Shown here: in pieces, positions 7,452 to 15,091 of the stretch
Numbering within the stretch: the first letter of the stretch is position 1
Layout of the letters: each line of letters begins with the position of its first letter
NCBI RefSeq assembly: GCF_015773195.1
Contig: NZ_JADWYK010000018.1
Span: 1 to 64,000 of the forward strand
Direction: 5' to 3'
From: Hymenobacter guriensis
GTDB lineage: Bacteria > Bacteroidota > Bacteroidia > Cytophagales > Hymenobacteraceae
DNA: 64,000 nt
Program-made: the position numbers and the translations under genes
Notes under the pieces: generated by a model
The model's database searches: none
Told to the model about the DNA's origin: nothing
Seen by the model: only the letters and a program-made list of their open reading frames with translations

Positions 7452-8810
7452 TTACCGCACTGGCTTGGGCAGCACGGGCAGGCTTTCGTGGCCCTCGGCA
7501 TCCACGGCTACCACCCCGAAAATGTAGTTGTCCTTGCTGTGGGGCAGGTCGGCTTTGGTATCGGTCACGAAGAACTTCTGCTGCCACTCGGGGGCGCTGG
7601 TTTCGCGCATGAGCACGTAGTAGCCGGCGGGCCGCTCGCCGGCCTGGGGAGCCTGCCACTGCAGCTGGGTGCGGTTGGTGAGCTGGGCCGTGAGCACGCC
7701 CACGCTTTCGGGCGCGGCTGGGGCGAGGGCCAGGGAGGCCAGGGTAGCCAGGTTCACGCCGGTATTCTTGCGCAGATAGGCAAAGTCCATGTACTTGGCA
7801 TAGTCCCCATACTCAGTGCCGTTTTCCTGCCTCAGGTCCTGGTGCTGGTGGCGGAAGTCCTCGTTCATTTCGGAGAAGCGCACTGCCGTGAAGCCTTCCT
7901 GGTTGAAGGGGGTATGGTCGCCGCCGCGCAGAAACCTGTCGGGGCGGTACTCCAGTACCACCTCATGGCCGGGCACGTACTGCTGGCAGGCCGTGCGGGT
8001 GTAGCGGGCCAGGTTGCGGGAGGGCGAGTCGTTTTCGGAGGACAGCGTGCGGCGCACCCTGGCTTCCTCGGGCGTTTCGGTGGCAGGCACCCCCTCGCTG
8101 AACACGCGCAGGCGCTTGTCGTCCTTCAGGTCGGGGTCGTGGCCCTGGGAGCTGCCCATGATGTCGTTGTTGAGCATAGCCACCAGCTGCCAGTTTTCGG
8201 CCTTGGCGCGCCGGGCCAAGTGGGTGGAGCCGTAGAGGCCCTGCTCTTCGCCCTGCACGGCTACGAAGATGATGGTAGCCGGAAACTGCTGCTTGCTCAT
8301 CACCCGGGCCAGCTCCATCACGGCCACCGTACCCGAGCCGTCGTCGTTGGCCCCGGGCGCGTCGGCGGTGGCGTTCATCACATCCGTTACCCGCGAGTCG
8401 ATGTGCCCGCTCACGATGAACACCCGCTTATCGGAAGTGTCGGTGCCGGGCAAGGTGGCCATCACGTTGGCCATGAGCACCGGCCGGTTGATGCGGCGGC
8501 CGTCGGGCTTGATGGTAAAGGTGTCCTGGGTTACTTTCAGGCGGCCCCCGCTGGCTTTGCTATACTTACGGAACTCGTCTTCCACCCAGCGCCGCGCCGC
8601 CCCAATGCCGCGCTTCTTGCTTTTAGTAGCGGAAAGCGTGTGCCGGGTGCCGAAGCTCACGAGCCTGTCGATGTCCTCCCGCAGGTTTTTCTCCGATACA
8701 TCTTCCACCATCCGGCGGATCAGCGGGTCGGGCGTAGTGGCGGGCGGCGTCTGAGCCAAAGCGGGGACTGAGAAACCCAAACCAAGCAGGAGTAGAAACG
8801 AACGGGGCAT
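7452..8810 (-). CDS. Secreted M28-family metallopeptidase
   Basis: A 452-residue exported zinc aminopeptidase candidate. The chosen start gives the signal peptide MPRSFLLLLGLGFSVPALAQ. Zinc-site motifs of M28 are visible in order: GHIDSR (His, Asp), PGANDDGSGT (bridging Asp), VAVQGEEQGLYGS (catalytic Glu pair), MLNNDIMG (Asp) and, near residue 340, a late His in FRHQHQDL. The last roughly 90 residues (APESVGVL to the C-terminus) look like a fibronectin type III-like domain with YYVLMRE and FGVVAVDAEGHES. No T9SS tail is visible. Likely periplasmic or surface peptide degradation. Confidence 0.85.
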   Translation of the reverse strand: MPRSFLLLLGLGFSVPALAQTPPATTPDPLIRRMVEDVSEKNLREDIDRLVSFGTRHTLSATKSKKRGIGAARRWVEDEFRKYSKASGGRLKVTQDTFTIKPDGRRINRPVLMANVMATLPGTDTSDKRVFIVSGHIDSRVTDVMNATADAPGANDDGSGTVAVMELARVMSKQQFPATIIFVAVQGEEQGLYGSTHLARRAKAENWQLVAMLNNDIMGSSQGHDPDLKDDKRLRVFSEGVPATETPEEARVRRTLSSENDSPSRNLARYTRTACQQYVPGHEVVLEYRPDRFLRGGDHTPFNQEGFTAVRFSEMNEDFRHQHQDLRQENGTEYGDYAKYMDFAYLRKNTGVNLATLASLALAPAAPESVGVLTAQLTNRTQLQWQAPQAGERPAGYYVLMRETSAPEWQQKFFVTDTKADLPHSKDNYIFGVVAVDAEGHESLPVLPKPVR

Positions 8811-8873
8811 AGAAAGCAGGTTGAAGACGAGGTAGGGACGCGGATTTGCCTTGTGATGTTGCCGGTGTAAACC

Positions 8874-8966
8874 GTCATGCTGAGCTTGTCGAAGCATCTC
8901 TGCCTCTGGCTAATTAATACCATTGCAACGAAGCGGTAGAGATGCTTCGGCTGCGCTCAGCATGAC
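8874..8966. repeat. REP-like inverted repeat, family A copy 1
   Basis: A 93-bp element. The left arm begins GTCATGCTGAGC and the right arm ends GCTCAGCATGAC, with CGAAGCATCTCT and AGAGATGCTTCG further in. The same 93-bp length and near-identical arms recur at 25494-25586. The centres differ. Confidence 0.85.
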
Positions 8967-9013
8967 ATAAAAGTTGAAGGCACACGCCTCATTAAGCGAA
9001 GTGCGCAAACACT

Positions 9014-9101
9014 GTAGGGTGCGGGGCTTGTCCCCGCCCGTCGTTGCACGTGTACGCTCGAACGGCGAGGACGACGGGCGGGGACAAGCCCCGCACCCTA
9101 C
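9014..9101. repeat. REP-like inverted repeat, family B copy 1
   Basis: An 88-bp element with perfect 31-bp arms: 9014-9044 (starting GTAGGGTGCGGGGCTTG) is the exact reverse complement of 9071-9101. A second, slightly diverged copy is at 19296-19382. It lies between the M28 gene and the 3' end of the ketoacyl synthase gene, 47 bp from family A copy 1. Confidence 0.85.
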
Positions 9102-9128
9102 TTGGTGACAGCACGAAACCATGCGCTT

Positions 9129-10385
9129 CTACGGCTGATCTGGCAGCAGGGCCACTACCACACTGGCCGCGTTGCCGCCGAAGCCGGCCGCATTTACCAG
9201 GATGCGGCGGATGGGTTTCGGAGAAGCAGCCGCCAGATCAGAAGCAAACCGCGCCACCGGCCACTGCTGGGTTTCGAGCACGTACAGAGCAAAGTCCAGA
9301 CTCAGAGCCGCCGAAGCCCCCAAGGTGTGGCCCACCAGCCATTTGTTGGACAGCAGCGGCGGCAGGTTTTCCCCGAAGATGGCGCGCAAAGCCGCCCGCT
9401 CCGCCGCATCGCCGGCCGGGGTGCCGGGGCTGTGCAGCACCACCGCGTCGATGTGGGCGGGCAGGGCGCGGGCCTGCTCCAGGGCGTGGCGCATGGCCTG
9501 TTGAAAGTGCTGGCCATCTGGCGAGAGGCCGGTTTTGCTGCCCAGCGCCTCAAACCCAAACCCAACGCCTTCGAGCACCGGCAACTCCGGACGGCCCGCC
9601 TCTGCCCAGGCCGCCCCGCTCAGCCTCTCCAGGGCGAATATGGCCGCGCCTTCGCCCAGCACAAATGTAGACGGCCGCCCGGCCCCCGGCCGGCAGGGCC
9701 AGTCGGTGGCCGCCAGGGGCGAGTAGATGCCAATGGCCTGCATCTGCGCCAGGGTGAAGTCGGTGAGGGGAGCTTCCGTACCCCCGGCCAGAAACCGCTT
9801 GGCCATGCCCGCCCGCAGCCAGGCCACCGCATTGCCCAGTGCCTGAAATGCACTGCTACAGGTGCTGGAGTGGCTCAGGGCCGCCCCGCCCGTGCTGCCC
9901 GCGTCAAAGGCCACCCAGCTGGCCACGTTGCCCAGCGTGGTGAGCGGCGAAGCGGCGGCCGGTACGCTGCCTTCACTCAGGAACTCCGCGTGAAACTGCT
10001 CCAGCCGTCCCGTGGCGCCCCGGCTGCTGCCAATGCTTACTGCGAGCTGGTTTCTAGTTTCTGGTTTCTGGTTTCTGGTTGCTGGTTCGGTGGAAGGATT
10101 TGGGGTTGACTCCGGTGCCCAACCGGCGGCGGCGGTTGCCTGGCGGGAAGCCAGCAGGGCCAGCAGCACCGTGCGGTCGAGCTGCCGGTAGGCGGAGTGG
10201 CTGGCGCGCAGCTCCGCCAGGGCTTCTTCAGCCGCAACTGGTAGGGCCGCTACAGGTAATTTGTTCGGGTGCGTGGAAAAGGGCGAAGTCAGCGGCTCGT
10301 TCCACTCCTTGGCCGTGCCCAGCGCCGACACCCGACCCCGACCCCAGATGACAATCAGATCAGCGGCAGTATCGGGGCTAGTCAT
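9129..10385 (-). CDS. Beta-ketoacyl synthase-like protein of the biotin locus
   Basis: A 418-residue thiolase-fold condensing enzyme of the FabF/KAS I-II type. The active cysteine is in SHSSTCSSAF, the first histidine in VLHSPGTPAGD and the second in KWLVGHTLGASAA, giving the Cys-His-His set. The start at 10385 overlaps the last 8 bases of bioA, so the two are likely translationally coupled. The context suggests a role in making the pimeloyl moiety for biotin, but this is inference; another acyl chain is possible. A six-unit heptamer repeat (10047-10088) encodes a low-complexity stretch (PATRNQKPETRNQ) before the core domain. Confidence 0.8.
   Translation of the reverse strand: MTSPDTAADLIVIWGRGRVSALGTAKEWNEPLTSPFSTHPNKLPVAALPVAAEEALAELRASHSAYRQLDRTVLLALLASRQATAAAGWAPESTPNPSTEPATRNQKPETRNQLAVSIGSSRGATGRLEQFHAEFLSEGSVPAAASPLTTLGNVASWVAFDAGSTGGAALSHSSTCSSAFQALGNAVAWLRAGMAKRFLAGGTEAPLTDFTLAQMQAIGIYSPLAATDWPCRPGAGRPSTFVLGEGAAIFALERLSGAAWAEAGRPELPVLEGVGFGFEALGSKTGLSPDGQHFQQAMRHALEQARALPAHIDAVVLHSPGTPAGDAAERAALRAIFGENLPPLLSNKWLVGHTLGASAALSLDFALYVLETQQWPVARFASDLAAASPKPIRRILVNAAGFGGNAASVVVALLPDQP
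10047..10088. repeat. Heptanucleotide tandem repeat inside a coding region
   Basis: Six consecutive units of CTGGTTT on the plus strand (second unit CTAGTTT, fifth ending G, sixth ending C). The total of 42 bp keeps the reading frame of the ketoacyl synthase gene, but gain or loss of one unit would shift it. Confidence 0.85.
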
Positions 10386-11703
10386 GCAGGTATTCGGGCA
10401 GGGTAGGAGCAGGCAGGAAGTCGAGCACCAACGCACGCATCTGGCGTAGCACGGCGTAGAGCAGCTCCAGCTCCTCGTTGGTGGTGCAGTAGGGCGGCAG
10501 CAGGTACACCACGTTGCCCAAGGGGCGCAGCACCACGTGGTTGTCGATGGCCAGCTGGTAGAAGGCGTCGCGCAGGCGGCTGAAGTAGCTGGTGCCCTCG
10601 CCGGGGTCGTACTCCACGGCCAGAATGGTACCCTGGTGCCGCACCTGCCGGATGCCGGGCAGCCCTTCGATTTCCTGGCGGAAGGCGGCGTGGGCGGCGG
10701 CTATGCGCTGGCGCTGCTGAGTGCAGGCCTCGGCGCGGGTAAGCTCCAGGCTGGCCAGGGCGGCGGCGCAGGCCACGGGATTGGCCGTGTAGGAGTGGCC
10801 GTGAAACAGGGCCTTCATCTTGTCGTCGCTCAGGAACGCCGCGTAGATGGGGGCGGCGCAGGTCGTGAGGCCCATAGCCAGCGTACCGCCCGTGAGGCCC
10901 TTGGAAAAGCACATGATATCGGGCTGCTCCCGGGGCAGTAGCCCACTTGCGAAGAGGGGACCGGTACGCCCGAAGCCCGTCATTACCTCATCGGCTATGC
11001 AAAGCACGCCGCGCCGGTGGCAGCGGCTGATGAGCTCATCCAGCACCTCGGGCGCGTACATCACCATGCCCGCCGTGCCCAGCACCAGCGGCTCGAAGAT
11101 AAAGCCGGCTACGTCGGGCCGCGCCAGCAGCGCATCAAGCTGACTCAGTACTTCCTGCTCCCGGCCGGGCACCGGCACGTCAAGAAACTCCACGTCGAAG
11201 AGCAAAGGCCAGAAGGGCTGGGTGAAGGCGCCCCGGCTGCTCACGGCCATAGCTCCGAACGTGTCGCCGTGGTAGGAATTCCGGAAGCAGAGAAAGGTGC
11301 GGCGCTCCGGCTGACCCAGGTTGTGGAAGTACTGCAGCACCATCTTCAGGGCCACTTCCACGGCCGTAGAGCCGTTGTCGGAGTAGAAGACACGGGCCTG
11401 GTTGGCGGGCAGCAAGACCAGCAGCTGCTCGGCCAGCTCCACGGCCGTAGGGTGGGTGAAGCCGGCAAACAGCACGTGCTCCAAAGTGCGCAGCTGCTCG
11501 CTCACGCGCCCGGCAATGTGGGAATGAGCATGGCCGTGCAGGTTCACCCACCAGGAGGAAATACCGTCGAGGTAGCGCGTGCCGTCTTCGGCAATAAGCC
11601 AGCTGCCTTCCCCGCGCACGATGGGCACGGGCAGCGGGGCAGTTTGCATCTGGGTGTAGGGGTGCCACAATACGGAGTGGTCCCGTTCGGCGAGGGTAGG
11701 CAT
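10378..11703 (-). CDS. bioA: Adenosylmethionine-8-amino-7-oxononanoate aminotransferase
   Basis: Class III PLP aminotransferase that converts 7-keto-8-aminopelargonate to 7,8-diaminopelargonate with S-adenosylmethionine as amino donor. The 441 residues include the typical DHSVLWHPYTQM start, the PLP lysine in CFSKGLTGG (Lys268), the upstream CIADEVMTGFGRTG segment and HGHSYTANPVACAAA. HPYTQM plus the GHSYTANP loop are characteristic of BioA rather than other aminotransferases. A TACCTTTG box ends 4 nt before the ATG, so transcription may start at or next to the start codon. The ketoacyl synthase gene overlaps its 3' end. Confidence 0.95.
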   Translation of the reverse strand: MPTLAERDHSVLWHPYTQMQTAPLPVPIVRGEGSWLIAEDGTRYLDGISSWWVNLHGHAHSHIAGRVSEQLRTLEHVLFAGFTHPTAVELAEQLLVLLPANQARVFYSDNGSTAVEVALKMVLQYFHNLGQPERRTFLCFRNSYHGDTFGAMAVSSRGAFTQPFWPLLFDVEFLDVPVPGREQEVLSQLDALLARPDVAGFIFEPLVLGTAGMVMYAPEVLDELISRCHRRGVLCIADEVMTGFGRTGPLFASGLLPREQPDIMCFSKGLTGGTLAMGLTTCAAPIYAAFLSDDKMKALFHGHSYTANPVACAAALASLELTRAEACTQQRQRIAAAHAAFRQEIEGLPGIRQVRHQGTILAVEYDPGEGTSYFSRLRDAFYQLAIDNHVVLRPLGNVVYLLPPYCTTNEELELLYAVLRQMRALVLDFLPAPTLPEYLHD

Positions 11704-11707
11704 GGGG

Positions 11708-11715
11708 CAAAGGTA
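11708..11715 (-). promoter_or_regulatory. TACCTTTG -7 box 4 nt before bioA
   Basis: Exact TAnnTTTG match on the minus strand, followed by CCCC and the bioA ATG. The expected start of transcription falls on or beside the A of ATG, implying a leaderless mRNA. Confidence 0.5.
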
Positions 11716-11894
11716 GGGCCGGGCCGGCCTAAGGTGGCGCGGGCGACTTTAGCCCGCAGAAACCGCCGAAGACGCCGAGGTTTTCTAACGTCCGGTTATT
11801 CTGCCGTCAAAAGACCTCCGCGCCCTCCGCGTAAACTCCTGCGTCCTCTGCGGGCTCAACTTATCCGGTGAATTCAAACAGAAGCAAACCGGCT

Positions 11895-12515
11895 TTACAC
11901 CCCAAACCACGCCCGAAACTCCGCCGCGTACCGGCTCACTACCTTCGCCGAAACATGAGGCTCGGGCAGCACCCGGGGCATTACAGGCACGCCGGTGTGC
12001 TGTCGGATGAAGTCCTCCGTGGCGGGCGTGGGCTCCCCGTTGAACACGAGGCCGCGCACCCGCAGACCGCGCGTTTGCAGGGCTTCCAGCGTGAGCAGCG
12101 TATGGTTGATGCTGCCCAGATAGTTACGCGACACCACCACCACGTCCAAATCAAGCTGCGCAATAAGGTCGGCTACCAGGAAGCCGGGCGCCAGGGGCAC
12201 CAGCAGGCCGCCCGCGCCTTCCACCAGCAGGTGGTTATCGGTGTCGGGCAGGTGGAAGTCCCCGGGGCGAAGCGTCAGCTGCTCGGCGGCGGCGGCGGCG
12301 TGGGGTGAGGCCGGCAGCTGCAGCCGGTGCCGCTCGGGCCAGAACCGGCTGACTGGGTTCTGCACGAGGCTGCGCACGGTGGCCGCATCGGTGGTGGGCT
12401 CCAGCCCGGCCTGCACGGGTTTCCAGTAATCGGCTTGCAGAGCTTCGGTGAGGATGGCCGAGACGAAGGTCTTGCCTACGTCCGTGCCGATGCCGGTGAT
12501 GAAGAGTCGTTCCAC
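11895..12515 (-). CDS. bioD: Dethiobiotin synthetase
   Basis: ATP-dependent ligase that closes the ureido ring of dethiobiotin from 7,8-diaminopelargonate and CO2. The 206 residues begin ERLFITGIGTDVGKTF, the diagnostic BioD P-loop (GTDVGKT), followed by YWKPVQAGLE and VEGAGGLLVPL, both strongly conserved in the family. The start is GTG at 12513-12515, chosen because it places the first strand immediately before the P-loop as in other BioD proteins. It sits about 190 bp upstream of bioA. Confidence 0.93.
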   Translation of the reverse strand: MERLFITGIGTDVGKTFVSAILTEALQADYWKPVQAGLEPTTDAATVRSLVQNPVSRFWPERHRLQLPASPHAAAAAEQLTLRPGDFHLPDTDNHLLVEGAGGLLVPLAPGFLVADLIAQLDLDVVVVSRNYLGSINHTLLTLEALQTRGLRVRGLVFNGEPTPATEDFIRQHTGVPVMPRVLPEPHVSAKVVSRYAAEFRAWFGV

Positions 12516-12566
12516 TACTTGATTTCTTGCTTTTCGGTATGCTGAAAAGAGTCAATAACAGGGGCT

Positions 12567-12917
12567 CTAATCCAGTTCCGCCCGAGAAAACAAGTCGTGT
12601 ACTACGTCTTTATCTTCCACAGCCTCTTTGAAAGCAATAGCAAATTGTTTCAGAGCCGCTTTGTCCGCTGAGTAGGCGCAGTACATGCTGCCTTCCGGGT
12701 CAAACTTCACTATGCCAACAAGGTGCGGTAGCTTCTCTTCTAAAAATACGTTGGCTAAGGAAGCCCAATCGTAGCCATTTCCCTCAAAGCCTTCTTCTGC
12801 CCGTGCTTTAAAAATTTCGGTTTTATACTCTCCGACATTTAAGCATACAGAAGCACTGTTTTCGTGTTCAGACCAAAAGAAAGGGCTGATAATCTTTTCG
12901 AAATCCTCCGTGCTCAT
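12567..12917 (-). CDS. Imm51-like immunity protein
   Basis: A 116-residue acidic protein. The stretches SVCLNVGEYKTEIF, EEGFEGNGYDWASLA, KFDPEGSMYCAYS and VVHDLFSRAELD resemble the Imm51 family of polymorphic-toxin immunity proteins as I remember it. No toxin gene with a recognisable cassette adjoins it; it is inserted between bioD (51 bp away) and bioF (53 bp away) on the same strand. It is less GC-rich than the bio genes around it. Probably cytoplasmic. The family assignment is from memory of the motif pattern and should be tested by a profile search. Confidence 0.6.
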   Translation of the reverse strand: MSTEDFEKIISPFFWSEHENSASVCLNVGEYKTEIFKARAEEGFEGNGYDWASLANVFLEEKLPHLVGIVKFDPEGSMYCAYSADKAALKQFAIAFKEAVEDKDVVHDLFSRAELD

Positions 12918-12970
12918 GCTGTGTGTTATTAATGAGGTGAAAATTGTCCTACACTGTCAACTGAAGCATG

Positions 12971-14149
12971 TTAGTTTCCTCCTCGAAGCGGCAGTTGTAC
13001 CGCTCCACCTGCCGTTGTTTGCCCTAATACCCGCGCCAGCGCTTCGATTTGCGCCTCGGTGTTGTACGAATGCACGATGAGCCGCAGCCGCTCGGTGCCC
13101 GTCGGCACCGTGGGCGACACAATGGCGCGCACATCGAAGCCGGAGGACTGGGCGGCGGCGGCCACCTGCCGCACCTGGGCCGGACCAGAATTAGCGGTGA
13201 AGAAAACAGGATGAATGATGTGGCTGCCCGGCGGTACGTGCAGGCCGGGCACCACATTGAGCTGAGCCTTCAGATAATCAGAAAGGGCGAAAAGTTGCGC
13301 CCGCTCCGCCGTAAGCGTGGGCAGCACCGCGTAAGCCGCCGCCAGACCGGCAATGGTAAGCGGGGGCAGCGCGGTGGTGTAGATGAAGGGCCTGCTGAAG
13401 TTGAGCAGGTAGTCGCGCAGCACGGCGGCCCCGGCCACGGCGGCACCCTGGCTGCCCAGGGCCTTGCCGAAAGTGAGGATGCGGGCAAACACCGCGTCTT
13501 CCAGGCCCAGCTCGGCTACCAGTCCTTCGCCCAGCGCGCCGTACACGCCGTTGGTGTGGGCCTCGTCCACCACCAGGTACAGCTCCTTCTCCCGGCAAAA
13601 GGCGGCCAGCTCGGCCAGCGGGGCCATGTCCCCATCCATGGAGTACAACGCTTCTACCGCCACAAACACGGCGCCGGTGGCGCGGGCGAGCTTGCGCTCC
13701 AGGTCGTGCAGGTCGCTGTGGCGGAAGCTCCAGGCGGTGGCGAAGGAGCCGCGGATGCCGTCCTTCACCGAGGCGTGGGAGGCTTCGTCGTAAAGGATGG
13801 TGTCGCCGCGGCGGGGCACGGCGGCGAAGAAGCCCAGATTGGCCGCGTACCCGGAGTTGAACAGTAGCGCGGCTTCGGCGCGGTGGAAGCAGGCCAGCTG
13901 CTGCTCCAGGGCTTCGGCTGCGGCGGAGTTGCCCGTGAGCAAGCGGGAGCCGGTGCTGCCCGCCGCTTCGGCCGTGGCCAGTTGCAGCGCTGCCTGCACG
14001 GCCGGGTGGCGGCTCAAACCCAGGTAATCGTTGGAACTGAAGTCAACCAGCCCGGCAGCCGGCAGCGAAAGGCAGCGGCGGGTACCAGCGGCCTCGCGCT
14101 GGGCTAGCTGCGCCGCCAAGCGCTGGTGCAGGGGAGAGAGGTCAGACAT
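12971..14149 (-). CDS. bioF: 8-amino-7-oxononanoate synthase
   Basis: PLP-dependent alpha-oxoamine synthase that condenses pimeloyl-thioester with L-alanine. The 392 residues show FSSNDYLGLSRHP, GSTGSRLLTGN, the VVDEAHTNGVYG segment (PLP-ring aspartate) and the Schiff-base lysine in TFGKALGSQGAAVAG (Lys229). The order follows the family exactly. GSRLLTGN and the lack of a transit or acyl-carrier extension favour BioF over KBL or ALAS, and the bio neighbours support this. It is the first of the clustered bio genes (bioF, Imm51-like, bioD, bioA, KAS). Confidence 0.93.
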   Translation of the reverse strand: MSDLSPLHQRLAAQLAQREAAGTRRCLSLPAAGLVDFSSNDYLGLSRHPAVQAALQLATAEAAGSTGSRLLTGNSAAAEALEQQLACFHRAEAALLFNSGYAANLGFFAAVPRRGDTILYDEASHASVKDGIRGSFATAWSFRHSDLHDLERKLARATGAVFVAVEALYSMDGDMAPLAELAAFCREKELYLVVDEAHTNGVYGALGEGLVAELGLEDAVFARILTFGKALGSQGAAVAGAAVLRDYLLNFSRPFIYTTALPPLTIAGLAAAYAVLPTLTAERAQLFALSDYLKAQLNVVPGLHVPPGSHIIHPVFFTANSGPAQVRQVAAAAQSSGFDVRAIVSPTVPTGTERLRLIVHSYNTEAQIEALARVLGQTTAGGAVQLPLRGGN

Positions 14150-14251
14150 TGCCTAAAGGCCGGTTAATGAGGTGTTGGTGCCTTCGGCATGCCGTAGAAG
14201 TGCAACCTTGTGTTTTATCAGGGCCATTTCAGTGAACAAATAAAGGACGTC

Positions 14252-14959
14252 TCAAGGCATATGCTGAAAGAACCGAAGGACCTTAGTTTTGGTATTCAGC
14301 CTTACATAGCCTCCACGCATACCAATGCATACCTCTCCGTCGCTAAAAACAGCCACTGAATTGGGATAAAGACCGCTCCAAAATGCCTTTTCTAAAACCA
14401 TTTCTTTCTGTAGGTTCCGTAAGACCATAAAGCCGTGAGATTGGACAATGTAAACGTCATTGTCCACTATGGCGAATGCCTCCGGCGAGTCCTCGAAATC
14501 AGTCAGTCTGGTCCATGTAAACGTCGGAAGCTTCCTGGTGAGTTGATAGAGTGCCCCAGTAGTTACACCCCCGTGAGATAAGCCCTCGATGAAGTAAACG
14601 CGGCCATTAATCTGAAAAATCAGACGGATGTTTCCCTTTTTAAGGAGCACAGGTTTGCTCTGGCGCGTATTTGGCTGAAACATCAATTGCCCGCCCCATT
14701 CTCCTAGGTTCTGGCCGATGAAAGTTCCGTCGGGCGTTTGCAGCTGTGTGAGAAATTGTTCGTGGCTCTTTCTGACTACTAGTTTTCCGGCAATGTTTCT
14801 CACAGTATACCCTGGCGCATAGTTTAACTTTGCCAAGGAGGCAGCACTTGTAACAGTGGATAGGGACATTTCGCGGAATGAGGCCTGCGCAAAGTCTTGA
14901 CAGTTGCTGGATAAAACCTGGCCCCAAAGCAGCAATGTGAATAGCCAGCGAGTGGACAT
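14252..14959 (-). CDS. Secreted hypothetical protein, possibly beta-propeller
   Basis: A 235-residue protein with a signal peptide (MSTRWLFTLLLWGQVLSS). The mature part alternates short strands of propeller style (GRVYFIEGLSHGG, ESPEAF-like DSPEAFAIVDNDVYIVQSHG, SVAVFSDGEVCIGMRGGYVRL). That suggests a partial WD/Kelch-like or two-bladed sensor domain. It is less GC-rich than bioF, which lies 102 bp downstream. Family and function are not recognised. Confidence 0.65.
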   Translation of the reverse strand: MSTRWLFTLLLWGQVLSSNCQDFAQASFREMSLSTVTSAASLAKLNYAPGYTVRNIAGKLVVRKSHEQFLTQLQTPDGTFIGQNLGEWGGQLMFQPNTRQSKPVLLKKGNIRLIFQINGRVYFIEGLSHGGVTTGALYQLTRKLPTFTWTRLTDFEDSPEAFAIVDNDVYIVQSHGFMVLRNLQKEMVLEKAFWSGLYPNSVAVFSDGEVCIGMRGGYVRLNTKTKVLRFFQHMP

Positions 14960-15091
14960 AGTGAGAATAGGTTTCGAGAGGATATAATGTCACGCTTCTC
15001 TTCGGAGAAAATTAGCGCTGGTCTTCGATTAGTCAGGTTGGGCAGTTCTGGATATTAAACGATAAGACTCACGTAGGCTACTGATAACTTT

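Noticed and set aside
7488-8771. 427-codon plus-strand ORF opposite the M28 peptidase
   Set aside because: Shadow of the peptidase; Gly/His/Val-rich translation without domain pattern.
8874-9101. Insertion sequence
   Set aside because: Inverted repeats are too short and too close, and no transposase ORF lies inside.
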